A stretch of 17,834 nt of DNA, taken from contig JAUWLO010000015.1 in NCBI GenBank assembly GCA_030613605.1, forward strand, positions 1 through 17,834. Direction: 5' to 3'. Below are positions 5,493 through 12,763 of this stretch, one piece after another. The stretch's first letter is position 1. Each line of letters begins with the position of its first letter. The notes below the pieces were generated by a model, which searched no databases, was not told where the DNA came from, and was given only the letters and a program-made list of their open reading frames with translations. Made by a program: the position numbers and the translations under genes. Origin of the DNA: Gammaproteobacteria bacterium (lineage in GTDB: Bacteria > Pseudomonadota > Gammaproteobacteria > SZUA-152).

Positions 5493-7772
5493 ATGTTCGA
5501 TTTACTCACAGGAATAACCAGCCCTGAATCACCGGTAGCTCCCGATGTGGAATTATTGGCTCTTGCCAGGGGTTTGCTGGTGCAAGGTCGAAAATGTCGG
5601 CAGCGTCGCATGTTAGTTTTAACGGGTGAATCAGGTTGGTGTCGTCAGTTGGCGAGCTCTGTTTCAGGACTTCCTGAATTGAAGCGAACTGTCTGGTTGT
5701 CTAGCGTGGAATTGGCTGGTGTGGAAGTGATTGATGCCAGTACCGTAAAAAAAATGCTTGGTCAGGAATGCGACGCGGTGGTGTTTGATGCGTTTAGCGG
5801 ATTTGATCCCGATGCCTTTGGTGCAATTAGCGGGACGATTTGTGCAGGCGGTTTATTGATATTGTTATGCCCTCCTTTTTCAAAGTGGGAACACTTCTCT
5901 GATCCTGCCAGTGAGCGAATTGCGATTTCACCTTTTAGCTACAAAGACATCAGTGGTCGGTTTATACGACGTTTGGTTGGCGTAATTCGCAATGCAGCGG
6001 GTGTGGCGATTATTGAGCAGCATAGTATTGAACAAAATAAACCACTGCCTTCAATTGAGTCGATTACAACATATGATGAATCGTTGTATGACCTCCCGAA
6101 TGACGAATGTCGCACAGAAAACCAGGAGTCTGCCGTTGAAGCAATCGAACATGTGATGCATGGGCATCGACGCCGGCCCGCAGTTTTAGTTTCTGATCGT
6201 GGCCGTGGAAAAAGTGCGGCGCTTGGGATTGCGGCGGCTCGGCTTTTGATAAAAGCAAATTCACAGTCAGATAAATCAAAGAACGCTATGCGCATTGTGG
6301 TAACGGCTCCGCGGCCGGGCGCTGTCGAATCTTTATTCTCTCACGCGCTACGAGTGTTGCAGCAAGTCTTGCCAGAAATAAAACTTGTTGAAAATACATT
6401 GCGGTTTAAAGGGTCTCAGATTCAATATATTGCTCCGGACGTCTTGCGCTCGTTGCAAGAGCCGGTTGACCTTGTTTTGGTAGATGAAGCCGCGGCTATT
6501 CCGGTTTCACTGTTAACACAATACCTTAAAAAATATTCGCGCATTGCTTTCGCAACGACTGTGCATGGTTATGAGGGAACGGGCCGGGGGTTTGCGGTGC
6601 GTTTCCGTAAAACTCTGGACGAAAAAACGCCGGGGTGGAATGAGGTGCGGCTACAAACACCAATACGCTGGGCAGAAAATGATCCGCTGGAGAGTCTGGT
6701 GTTTCGTTCATTACTACTGGATGCAGGGATTGCCGAAGAAAAAGAAGTTACAGGCGCTAATGCGGAAAGCGTAAGCATTGAATGTCTTGATCGTGAAGCC
6801 CTGGTGAATGATGAGCAAACGCTTTCGCAGTTATTTGGGTTGCTGGTAACGGCGCATTACCGAACCACGCCGAACGATCTCAGGAATTTACTCGATGGCC
6901 CTGGTGTGTCGGTATACGTCATGCGTTCCCGTTCACTTGTTGAGGGAGATGGGCTGGGACATGTTATTGCAACAGCGTTAGTCTCTGCTGAAGGTGAATT
7001 TTCTGACGAGCTAACTGATGCGATTTTTAGCGGCCAGCGAAGGCCGCGCGGCCATCTTATTCCGCAATCGTTGCTAACGCATGCAGGCATCAAACAGGCA
7101 GCAAAATTACGTTGCGCGAGGATTATGCGTATTGCAGTGCATCCCGCATTGCAGGGAAAAGGCTTGGGCAGCAAGCTGGTAGATGCCATTCGGAGTGAGT
7201 CTAAAGCGCAGGGTTATAATTTAATAGGCGTCAGTTTTGGCGCAGCAAAAGAGTTGATGCGTTTCTGGGAAGTGCTGGGCTTGTATCCGGTACGCGTAGG
7301 TTTCCGGCGTGATCATGCCAGCGGCGAACATTCGGTGATGATGTTGGCAGCGCTGGATAAAAAAGGTGATGAAGTGTATCGAACCGCTCGTTCCCGGTTG
7401 CTTGCTGATTTACCTTACTGGTTGTTAGATTCTCTGCAGGATCTGGATTGTAATGTGGCTGCGGAATGCCTGCGGAATGGAAATCCTGAGCGGTTCACGT
7501 TGAACGGTCTTGATGAACAGGCTGTAGTTGCTTTTTCCAGAGGCGCACGAAGCTATGAGGACTGTTCGGCAGCGCTGTGGCGTTTTACCGTTACCGGTTT
7601 GATGAACCCTGAGCATCGCCTTCAAAAACTAGAACAGAACCTATTGGTGGCCAGAGTACTGCAAAAACGCTCATGGGCAGAGGTGGCGACCATGTGCGAT
7701 TTAACGGGCCGGGCCGAAGTGGTCAATGCTTTGCGTAATGCTACATCCAGTTTATTGAAAAACAGACGGTAA
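5493..7772 (+). CDS. tmcA: tRNA(Met) cytidine acetyltransferase TmcA
   Basis: TmcA uses acetyl-CoA and ATP to make N4-acetylcytidine at the wobble C34 of elongator tRNA-Met. The protein has 759 residues (E. coli 671). The N-terminal domain contains RRMLVLTGESGWC (about 38-50) as in E. coli. The RecA-like helicase part has Walker A RGRGKSA (236-242), Walker B VLVDEAAAIP (328-337, Asp331-Glu332) and HGYEGTGRGF (358-367). The GNAT domain has RIAVHPALQGKGLG (546-559) and FWEVLGLYPVRVG (591-603). A C-terminal tRNA-binding region follows. The ATG at 5493 has no ribosome site in place: the only GAGG (5473-5476) is 16 bases upstream and better placed for an overlapping 11-codon frame starting at 5482. 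The target tRNA gene lies upstream at 1382. msrA follows closely. Confidence 0.96.
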   Translation: MFDLLTGITSPESPVAPDVELLALARGLLVQGRKCRQRRMLVLTGESGWCRQLASSVSGLPELKRTVWLSSVELAGVEVIDASTVKKMLGQECDAVVFDAFSGFDPDAFGAISGTICAGGLLILLCPPFSKWEHFSDPASERIAISPFSYKDISGRFIRRLVGVIRNAAGVAIIEQHSIEQNKPLPSIESITTYDESLYDLPNDECRTENQESAVEAIEHVMHGHRRRPAVLVSDRGRGKSAALGIAAARLLIKANSQSDKSKNAMRIVVTAPRPGAVESLFSHALRVLQQVLPEIKLVENTLRFKGSQIQYIAPDVLRSLQEPVDLVLVDEAAAIPVSLLTQYLKKYSRIAFATTVHGYEGTGRGFAVRFRKTLDEKTPGWNEVRLQTPIRWAENDPLESLVFRSLLLDAGIAEEKEVTGANAESVSIECLDREALVNDEQTLSQLFGLLVTAHYRTTPNDLRNLLDGPGVSVYVMRSRSLVEGDGLGHVIATALVSAEGEFSDELTDAIFSGQRRPRGHLIPQSLLTHAGIKQAAKLRCARIMRIAVHPALQGKGLGSKLVDAIRSESKAQGYNLIGVSFGAAKELMRFWEVLGLYPVRVGFRRDHASGEHSVMMLAALDKKGDEVYRTARSRLLADLPYWLLDSLQDLDCNVAAECLRNGNPERFTLNGLDEQAVVAFSRGARSYEDCSAALWRFTVTGLMNPEHRLQKLEQNLLVARVLQKRSWAEVATMCDLTGRAEVVNALRNATSSLLKNRR

Positions 7773-7820
7773 AGACTAATGTCGGGACTGAAAGTGTTGG
7801 GGCTGGGAGAAAAATCAATC

Positions 7821-8435
7821 ATGATAGATTCAAAAACTGCCTTGCCTGGTCGTGACGAAACAATACCCGTTCCTGCGCAGCATTTTGTGAATGGGAATTC
7901 ATTGTCGGGTCCTTTCCCGGATGGAATGCAAGCCGCCATGTTTGGTATGGGATGTTTTTGGGGAGCAGAAAAATTATTTTGGCCGCAGCCGGGTATTTTC
8001 TCAACGGCTGTTGGATATGCCGCAGGTTTTACGCCGAACCCAACCTATCAGGAAGTGTGTAGTGGCCAGACCGGGCACAACGAAGTCGTACGAGTCGTGT
8101 TTGACCCGGAAAAAATTTCTTATCAGTCCTTGTTAAAATGTTTTTGGGAAGGCCATAATCCAACACAAGGTATGCGACAGGGCAATGATCGAGGCACCCA
8201 GTACCGGTCCGGGGTTTATGTCTATGATGAAAACCAAAGACAAGTTGCGGAAAGTAGTTGTGAGCAATATCAGTCGTTGTTAAATAGTGCGGGGCACGAA
8301 AAAATAACAACAGAGATTATAAAAGCTCCTGAGTTTTATTTTGCCGAAGATTATCATCAGCAATACCTGGCAAAAAATCCCAATGGCTATTGTGGACTTG
8401 GCGGTACGGGTGTTGAGCTGTCTAAAAAATATTAG
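7821..8435 (+). CDS. msrA: Peptide-methionine (S)-S-oxide reductase MsrA
   Basis: MsrA reduces methionine-S-sulfoxide in proteins, using thioredoxin for recycling. The sequence follows E. coli MsrA closely: an ALPGR start, VNGNSLSG, the active site GMGCFWGAE, YTPNPTYxEVCSG-like segments, HNPTQGMRQGNDRGTQYRS, and the ending KNPNGYCGLGGTGVE. Counting from the ATG at 7821, the catalytic cysteine is residue 45 and the resolving cysteine is residue 191. The second C-terminal cysteine of E. coli (Cys206) is replaced by Glu, so recycling probably uses one resolving cysteine. The ATG at 7821 has GGGAG eleven bases upstream. An in-frame ATG at 7779, six bases after tmcA, has no good ribosome site but gives an N-terminus closer to the E. 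coli length, so the start is open. Confidence 0.95.
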   Translation: MIDSKTALPGRDETIPVPAQHFVNGNSLSGPFPDGMQAAMFGMGCFWGAEKLFWPQPGIFSTAVGYAAGFTPNPTYQEVCSGQTGHNEVVRVVFDPEKISYQSLLKCFWEGHNPTQGMRQGNDRGTQYRSGVYVYDENQRQVAESSCEQYQSLLNSAGHEKITTEIIKAPEFYFAEDYHQQYLAKNPNGYCGLGGTGVELSKKY

Positions 8436-8465
8436 GTCAACAGGATTAGGTTAAAAGGATTAATA

Positions 8466-9026
8466 GTGGCTTTACCAGCGAGCGAAATTATCAATGATAT
8501 TTTGACACTCTGGTTTTCCGAGCGCGTCAAACCTTTGTGGTACAACTCCACCCCGGAGTTTGATCAGGAGTTACGTGACAAATATCTGGATACGTATCAG
8601 GCTGCATTGAAGGGTGAATTGTCTGCGTGGGAAGAAACGCCGCAGGGTGCGCTGGCTTTGGTGATCTGTCTGGATCAGTTTCCACTGAATATGCTTCGAA
8701 ACCAGGCGGAGAGTTTTGCCGGTGAAGCGCCGTCGCGACAAGTAGCGGCCAGGGCTATCGTGAAGGGGTTTGATCAGAATCTGGAGGGTGCGCAAAAGGC
8801 GTTTCTGTATTTGCCGTACATGCACAGCGAGGACATGACAGACCAGGACAGAGTGCTGGAACTGTTTTCCAAAGCGGGGCTGGAAGATAACCTTAAGTGG
8901 GCCAGTCATCATCGCGATATAGTGAAACGCTTTGGGCGATTTCCGCATCGTAATGCAATATTGGGGCGGCAGAGTACGCCTGAAGAAATTGCCTATCTGG
9001 AGTCGGATGAGGGATTCAAGGGCTAA
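8466..9026 (+). CDS. DUF924 family protein
   Basis: The 186-residue protein starts with GTG at 8466, preceded by AAGGA at good spacing. The N-terminal pattern ILTLWFSERVKPLWYNSTPEFDQELR and the following LALVICLDQFPLNMLRN are the hallmark of DUF924, as are AFLYLPYMHSED and GRFPHRNAILGR. DUF924 proteins are all-helical, TPR-like in fold and of unknown function. No signal peptide or membrane segment is visible, so it is cytosolic. It sits 30 bp after msrA and 34 bp before the DksA-like gene, suggesting a common transcript. Confidence 0.9.
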   Translation: MALPASEIINDILTLWFSERVKPLWYNSTPEFDQELRDKYLDTYQAALKGELSAWEETPQGALALVICLDQFPLNMLRNQAESFAGEAPSRQVAARAIVKGFDQNLEGAQKAFLYLPYMHSEDMTDQDRVLELFSKAGLEDNLKWASHHRDIVKRFGRFPHRNAILGRQSTPEEIAYLESDEGFKG

Positions 9027-9060
9027 GGCTTGTTCTGACTGAAAGCACTGTCCGGAAATT

Positions 9061-9402
9061 ATGTCCGAAAATAAACATTTTAGTGATTTGTTGCTTAAAC
9101 GGCAGTCTGAACTGAAGGCTTTGTCAGCTACCGGTGATGAAGCCTCCAGACCCGTGGAACTGGATCAGGCACGCGTCGGGCGGCTGTCCCGCATGGATGC
9201 CCTGCAGGGACAGGCCATGTCGCAGGAAGCCCGGCGAAGGCGTGAGCTGGAACTGGTACGGACATCCAAAGCACTTAAACGGCTGGAACTTGACGAATAT
9301 GGTGAGTGTCTGACCTGTGGTGAAAAAATCGCCATTGGGCGACTGGAGGTCGATCCGGCGGCTACACTGTGTATAGGTTGTGCTGAGTCTGCTAATGGGT
9401 GA
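9061..9402 (+). CDS. Short TraR/DksA-family C4 zinc-finger protein
   Basis: The 113-residue protein ends in a C4 zinc finger, CLTCGEK (Cys83, Cys86) and CIGCAE (Cys104, Cys107), typical of the DksA/TraR family. The middle has the short-DksA signature PVELDQARVGRLSRMDALQGQAM, followed by a charged helix. It is shorter than E. coli DksA (151 residues) and lacks most of its N-terminal helical part. Proteins of this family bind the RNA polymerase secondary channel and modulate promoter response, in some cases with ppGpp. Whether this short form does so is an inference. The ribosome site is weak (GGAA near the ATG). Confidence 0.88.
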   Translation: MSENKHFSDLLLKRQSELKALSATGDEASRPVELDQARVGRLSRMDALQGQAMSQEARRRRELELVRTSKALKRLELDEYGECLTCGEKIAIGRLEVDPAATLCIGCAESANG

Positions 9403-9481
9403 TTGGTGAATCAAAAATCATTGAGACAGGGTGACGTCAGGCGGCAGTGTTCGGTAAACTGTTCTGAACGTGGAGGTTAAT

Positions 9482-9541
9482 GTGAACGATTCTAATGTGA
9501 ATGACCCTGGTGTAAACGACCCTGATGCGAATGACCCCGAT
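9482..9541 (+). repeat. 15-bp coding tandem repeat, four units
   Basis: The units run 9482-9496, 9497-9511, 9512-9526 and 9527-9541, each of the form G(T/C)(G/A)AA(C/T)GA(C/T)(C/T)C(T/C)(G/A)(G/A)T. Because the unit is a multiple of three, copy-number change would lengthen or shorten the N-terminus without a frameshift. A partial fifth unit begins GTGAAAAAT. Confidence 0.8.
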
Positions 9542-9892
9542 GTGAAAAATAAGGTCCTGGACGAGAAAACTCTGGAAGAGCTGAAAGGCTTCGATGAGGA
9601 GGTTCCCAAGTGGGATATTGCACTGGCGGCATTGGCCACTGAAGAGGCCGGTAATATGGGGCAGGGCCTGATGGTAAAGGATTTCCACCGTCTGGCGGAA
9701 GAACATACCATTCGTTTTGATGACATTATGGTGACCATGTTTGAGCTGGTTATTCAGGGAGAATGGAAATACCAGGACACTGATGGCGCTGAAAGACCGA
9801 TTGCCAGGGATGAGGTGGACAAACTTTATGTGGGTGGCAGACTCGCCGAAGCCGATGTGATGCAATATCTGGGACTGTGGAGCCCACGCTAA
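9482..9892 (+). CDS. Hypothetical acidic protein with N-terminal pentapeptide repeat
   Basis: I do not recognise this gene. The GTG at 9482 has GGAGG five bases upstream and is preferred over an in-frame GTG at 9470, which overlaps that ribosome site. The resulting 136-residue protein opens with four five-residue units (VNDSN, VNDPG, VNDPD, ANDPD) encoded by 15-bp tandem repeats. A strongly acidic section (KTLEELKGFDEEVPKW) and a helical body without membrane segment follow, ending GLWSPR. The body from KVLDEKTL onward looks like a real conserved-type domain, with mixed hydrophobic and charged residues and normal codon use. It lies between the DksA-like gene and an exported protein, 79 bp after the former. 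Confidence 0.75.
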   Translation: MNDSNVNDPGVNDPDANDPDVKNKVLDEKTLEELKGFDEEVPKWDIALAALATEEAGNMGQGLMVKDFHRLAEEHTIRFDDIMVTMFELVIQGEWKYQDTDGAERPIARDEVDKLYVGGRLAEADVMQYLGLWSPR

Positions 9893-9993
9893 ACCAAAAG
9901 TCTTCGCTTAATTTAGGGGAAGCAATTAAAAGTGAATGCCCACTTACCGGGTGAGTTACTATTTTCAACGAATATCGAGTTATCAGGACTTTC

Positions 9994-10524
9994 ATGCGCT
10001 CAACTTTTTCCTTACATGCTGCCTTGCGGGCCGCGATATTTTTCGGCGGTCTGTTTATTTTAAATCCGTCAATCATTATGGCCTCGGAACCTTATGCGTC
10101 TCGTCCGACCATCGCTGCGGATGTTAAAGAGAGTTATCTGGTGAAGGCTGCACGAGAATCCGTTATCCCCACTCGGGCACGTGTTGGCATTCCGGTTTAT
10201 CCGGGGGCGGTGATTATTCGTACGTTTGCCGTGGATAAACGGCCCCCGAAGTATGAAGGCCTGCCGATAGTGGAATTGATTAGCACCGATGATTATCAGG
10301 CCGTCATTGATTTTTACAAAAAGCAGATCCCGGACTGGCGCAATGCGGAACTGATGTCGGCTTATTATTTTGCCCAGTTTGGCAATATCAATTTTTTTAA
10401 ACCCGAAGAACCGCATGTGGGTATCCATAAAATGGAAAGCTATTACCGGGAAGGGGACAAAAAAGTATTGAGAGAATTGCTGCCAGGGGCAAAAACACTC
10501 ATCAAGATTTTCTTCGCAAAGTGA
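9994..10524 (+). CDS. Hypothetical exported protein
   Basis: The 176-residue protein has a signal peptide: residues 1-12 carry arginines, about 13-30 are hydrophobic, and a cleavage such as IIMA-SEP is likely. This places it in the periplasm or outside. The mature part contains PVYPGAVIIRTF, then a 'VELISTDDYQAVIDFYKKQIPDW' type segment. The latter resembles proteins where a beta strand is followed by a 'T.D....V..FY...' helix in small periplasmic lipoprotein-like domains. That is a pattern only, and no function is claimed. There is no lipobox cysteine. CAGGA lies five bases before the ATG. It is the last gene of the plus-strand run, followed by short repeats and a terminator. Confidence 0.78.
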   Translation: MRSTFSLHAALRAAIFFGGLFILNPSIIMASEPYASRPTIAADVKESYLVKAARESVIPTRARVGIPVYPGAVIIRTFAVDKRPPKYEGLPIVELISTDDYQAVIDFYKKQIPDWRNAELMSAYYFAQFGNINFFKPEEPHVGIHKMESYYREGDKKVLRELLPGAKTLIKIFFAK

Positions 10525-10529
10525 ATCGC

Positions 10530-10577
10530 CAGGTGAATCTCAAAGGCGAGTGTCAGGTGACTCTCACAGGTGAGCGC
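10530..10577 (+). repeat. 24-bp imperfect tandem repeat downstream of the exported-protein gene
   Basis: Two 24-bp units beginning CAGGTGA(A/C)TCTCA occupy 10530-10553 and 10554-10577. A partial third begins CAGCTGAAG at 10578, and GTGAATCGC before the first unit is similar to the repeat interior. It lies immediately after the stop codon and before the terminator hairpin. Confidence 0.6.
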
Positions 10578-10602
10578 CAGCTGAAGCTAAAGATAACTCC
10601 CT

Positions 10603-10650
10603 AAAAAAAGCCCCGCCGCGATAGTTGAAAGAACAACTTCGGGGCGGGGT
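10603..10650 (-). terminator. Strong intrinsic terminator for the minus-strand zinc-ribbon gene
   Basis: CCCCGCC (10611-10617) pairs with GGCGGGG (10643-10649), with an inner AGTTG/CAACT stem around AAAGAA. On the complement the stem is followed by seven T residues (the A7 at 10603-10609), 53 bp past the stop of the minus-strand gene. It may also halt plus-strand transcription, although the T-run there is poor. Confidence 0.85.
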
Positions 10651-10702
10651 TAATAGTCAGTGTTGAATTCAGAGCTAAATCCAACATTTTTACCATGGCT
10701 AG

Positions 10703-11014
10703 TTAAGCGGTTGCTTTGTCGCCATTGGTCCAGACAGTAACTGTGCTTGTGCTAGGGTTCAGCGCTTCACGACCCTTGCGGCTTTCCATGCTCACCATTT
10801 CCAAGTCACCACACTCAGGGCATTTGGTGTTGCCAAACTTGGCAAGGTGATACAGGGTCCAGGCTACAGGAATAACCAGCAATGGGATCAGACCGGTTAC
10901 GAGAGCAATGCTGCCGACCGAGCCCCAGATAAAGGCATCCACAACGAAACTACCAAGGCATTGATTGATGGGTTTGCCAACGAAACTACAGGAAGTACAT
11001 ACACGATTTTTCAT
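10703..11014 (-). CDS. Small zinc-ribbon membrane protein, function unknown
   Basis: The 103-residue protein pairs CTSC (Cys6, Cys9) at the N-terminus with CPEC (Cys65, Cys68), a split four-cysteine zinc ribbon. Between them lies a hydrophobic stretch of about residues 24-56 (FIWGSVGSIALVTGLIPLLVIPVAW), probably a membrane hairpin that brings the two cysteine pairs together on one side. The C-terminal tail is polar (SRKGREALNPSTS). I recognise no named family. GGAG lies nine bases before the ATG. It has its own promoter and terminator, so it is a single-gene unit. Confidence 0.8.
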   Translation of the reverse strand: MKNRVCTSCSFVGKPINQCLGSFVVDAFIWGSVGSIALVTGLIPLLVIPVAWTLYHLAKFGNTKCPECGDLEMVSMESRKGREALNPSTSTVTVWTNGDKATA

Positions 11015-11062
11015 TTAAAAGACTCCATAAGGCTATATTTAAAAAAATGATTAATAATTCTT

Positions 11063-11091
11063 GTATAAGGATATGCTAATTATATCCGCAA
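11063..11091 (-). promoter_or_regulatory. Candidate sigma-70 promoter for the zinc-ribbon gene
   Basis: On the complement, TTGCGG (11086-11091) and TTATAC (11063-11068) are separated by 17 bp. This predicts a start about 40 bases before the ATG, with a GGAG ribosome site in the leader. The region is very AT-rich. Confidence 0.42.
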
Positions 11092-11178
11092 GATTGTCAT
11101 TTGGCTTATCAGAGTTTTTTATCCGTTGGTTTATATTACTAATCTGCTGGTTTATTATAAAAGCTAACTATCTGTTTA

Positions 11179-12519
11179 TTATGGGGATTTTTGAAAGTAG
11201 CTCCGGGTTAGCTGGAACACCACCGGGCTGAGAACGACCAGGGCAATGAGGTTGGGGATAGCCATCAGGCCATTAAGGACGTCAGCCAGCAGCCAGATAA
11301 ACTCCAGTTTGCCCAGAGCGCCCACCATAATCGCCGCCAGCCAAAACATTCGGTAGGGCAAAATAACCCGGATACCAAACAGGAATTCTGCACAGCGTTC
11401 GCCGTAGTAGCTCCAGCCCAGCACCGTCGTAAAAGCGAAAATCACCAGCCCCAGGCTGACCACATAACTGCCTATACCCGGCAATGCGGTATCAAAGGCC
11501 AGCGTGGATAAGGCGGCGCCGGTTTCTCCGCTGGTCCAGGCGCCAGTGAGAATAATCACCAGTGCCGTCATGGTGCAGACGATGATGGTGTCGATGAAGG
11601 TGCCCAGCATGCCAATCATGCCCTGTTGCACCGGGTTATTGGTGCGTGCGGCGGCGTGGGCAATGGGGGCGCTGCCAAGCCCGGCTTCGTTGGAAAAAAT
11701 ACCTCGCGCCACACCAAAGCGGATGGCAGCCCACACGGCTGCTCCGGCAAATCCGCCTTTAGCGGCAGTTCCGGTAAAGGCATCATTGACGATCATGCTT
11801 AATGCGGCAGGTACATCGCCGATATTGGCAAAGATTATCCACAGGGCGCCGGCGACATAAGCGATAGCCATTATCGGCACCAGTTTGGCAGCAACCGAGG
11901 CGATGCGTTTGACGCCCCCCAGAATCACAAAGGCTGTCACTACGGTAATGACGAGGCCCGTTAACCAGGCCGGAGTGTTGAATGAGGATTCCATGGCGTG
12001 GGCGACGGAGTTGGCCTGCACCATGTTGCCGATGCCAAAGGCGGCAATCATGCCAAAACCTGCAAAGGCGAAGCCCAGCCAGTGCCAGCGTTTGCCCAAA
12101 CCATTTTTGATGTAATACATGGGGCCGCCAACGTAACGGCCGCGTTCATCGACTTCGCGATACTTTACCGCGAGCACCGCCTCGCTGTATTTTGTGGCCA
12201 TACCCACCAGGGCCGTAATCCACATCCAGAACACAGCGCCCGGACCGCCAAGAAAAATGGCGGTTGCTACGCCGGCAATGTTGCCCGTGCCGATGGTGGC
12301 GGCGAGTGCCGTCATTAATGCCTGGAAGGGGGTGATGTCACCCTTTTCTGTGGAACGGCGACCAGACCACAATAATTGAAAGCCCTTGCCCAGATGTCGC
12401 CAGGGCATGGCCTTGAGGCCGATGGTGAGAAACACACCGGTGCCGAGTAATAACACCAGCATGATGGGCCCCCAGATAATGCCGCTGGCAGCGTTAAGGA
12501 TTTCAGTCAGTGCAGACAT
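11179..12519 (-). CDS. Sodium:alanine/glycine symporter, AGCS family
   Basis: The 446-residue integral membrane protein has about ten hydrophobic segments. The AGCS signature is at about residues 70-100: ALMTALAATIGTGNIAGVATAIFLGG, then PGAVFWMW. Further family sequences are KYSEAVLAVKYRE, GRYVGGPMYYIKNGLG, FSNEAGLGSAPIAHAAA and GWSYYGERC. These proteins take up alanine or glycine with sodium across the inner membrane, and the exact substrate cannot be read here. The ATG has GGAGG eight bases upstream. The gene stands alone: 164 bp separate its stop from the next minus-strand gene. No clear terminator is seen after it, only AT-rich DNA with three loose copies of TGGTTTAT-like sequence. Confidence 0.94.
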   Translation of the reverse strand: MSALTEILNAASGIIWGPIMLVLLLGTGVFLTIGLKAMPWRHLGKGFQLLWSGRRSTEKGDITPFQALMTALAATIGTGNIAGVATAIFLGGPGAVFWMWITALVGMATKYSEAVLAVKYREVDERGRYVGGPMYYIKNGLGKRWHWLGFAFAGFGMIAAFGIGNMVQANSVAHAMESSFNTPAWLTGLVITVVTAFVILGGVKRIASVAAKLVPIMAIAYVAGALWIIFANIGDVPAALSMIVNDAFTGTAAKGGFAGAAVWAAIRFGVARGIFSNEAGLGSAPIAHAAARTNNPVQQGMIGMLGTFIDTIIVCTMTALVIILTGAWTSGETGAALSTLAFDTALPGIGSYVVSLGLVIFAFTTVLGWSYYGERCAEFLFGIRVILPYRMFWLAAIMVGALGKLEFIWLLADVLNGLMAIPNLIALVVLSPVVFQLTRSYFQKSP

Positions 12520-12763
12520 GCCGGGTTCCTCCGGGGCTGTATTTTATGATGTGTGATTTGCGACCGGCAAAGAATACCTGAAGTGTGCCGCCTGGTGTAA
12601 TTAAGAGTGTATTCAAAAATATAATCAGTATTGATGCTATGGGTATCTGTTATGTTTACGCTATGAGGGTGTTATCTGGATAACAGAATGTAGCTTGGAT
12701 ATACTTCTGGCGATCTCGTTTGAATTGAACATTTTTTATTAACGTTTATTGTCAGGACTATTA

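Noticed and set aside
2602..5549. Transposon or IS origin of the duplicated tmcA start
   Set aside because: No transposase, no terminal inverted repeats, and the about 100-bp diverged repeat is far too long and dissimilar for a target-site duplication.
5939..7625. Several reverse-strand open frames under tmcA
   Set aside because: All overlap the tmcA coding sequence, which has complete conserved motifs; none shows a ribosome site or a recognisable product.
9482..9541. CRISPR-like array
   Set aside because: The 15-bp units are contiguous with no spacers and are in frame within a gene.
11120..11180. Three loose TGGTTTAT-like direct repeats downstream of the symporter gene
   Set aside because: Short, AT-rich, unequally spaced (about 21 and 25 bp) and imperfect; likely composition rather than binding sites.
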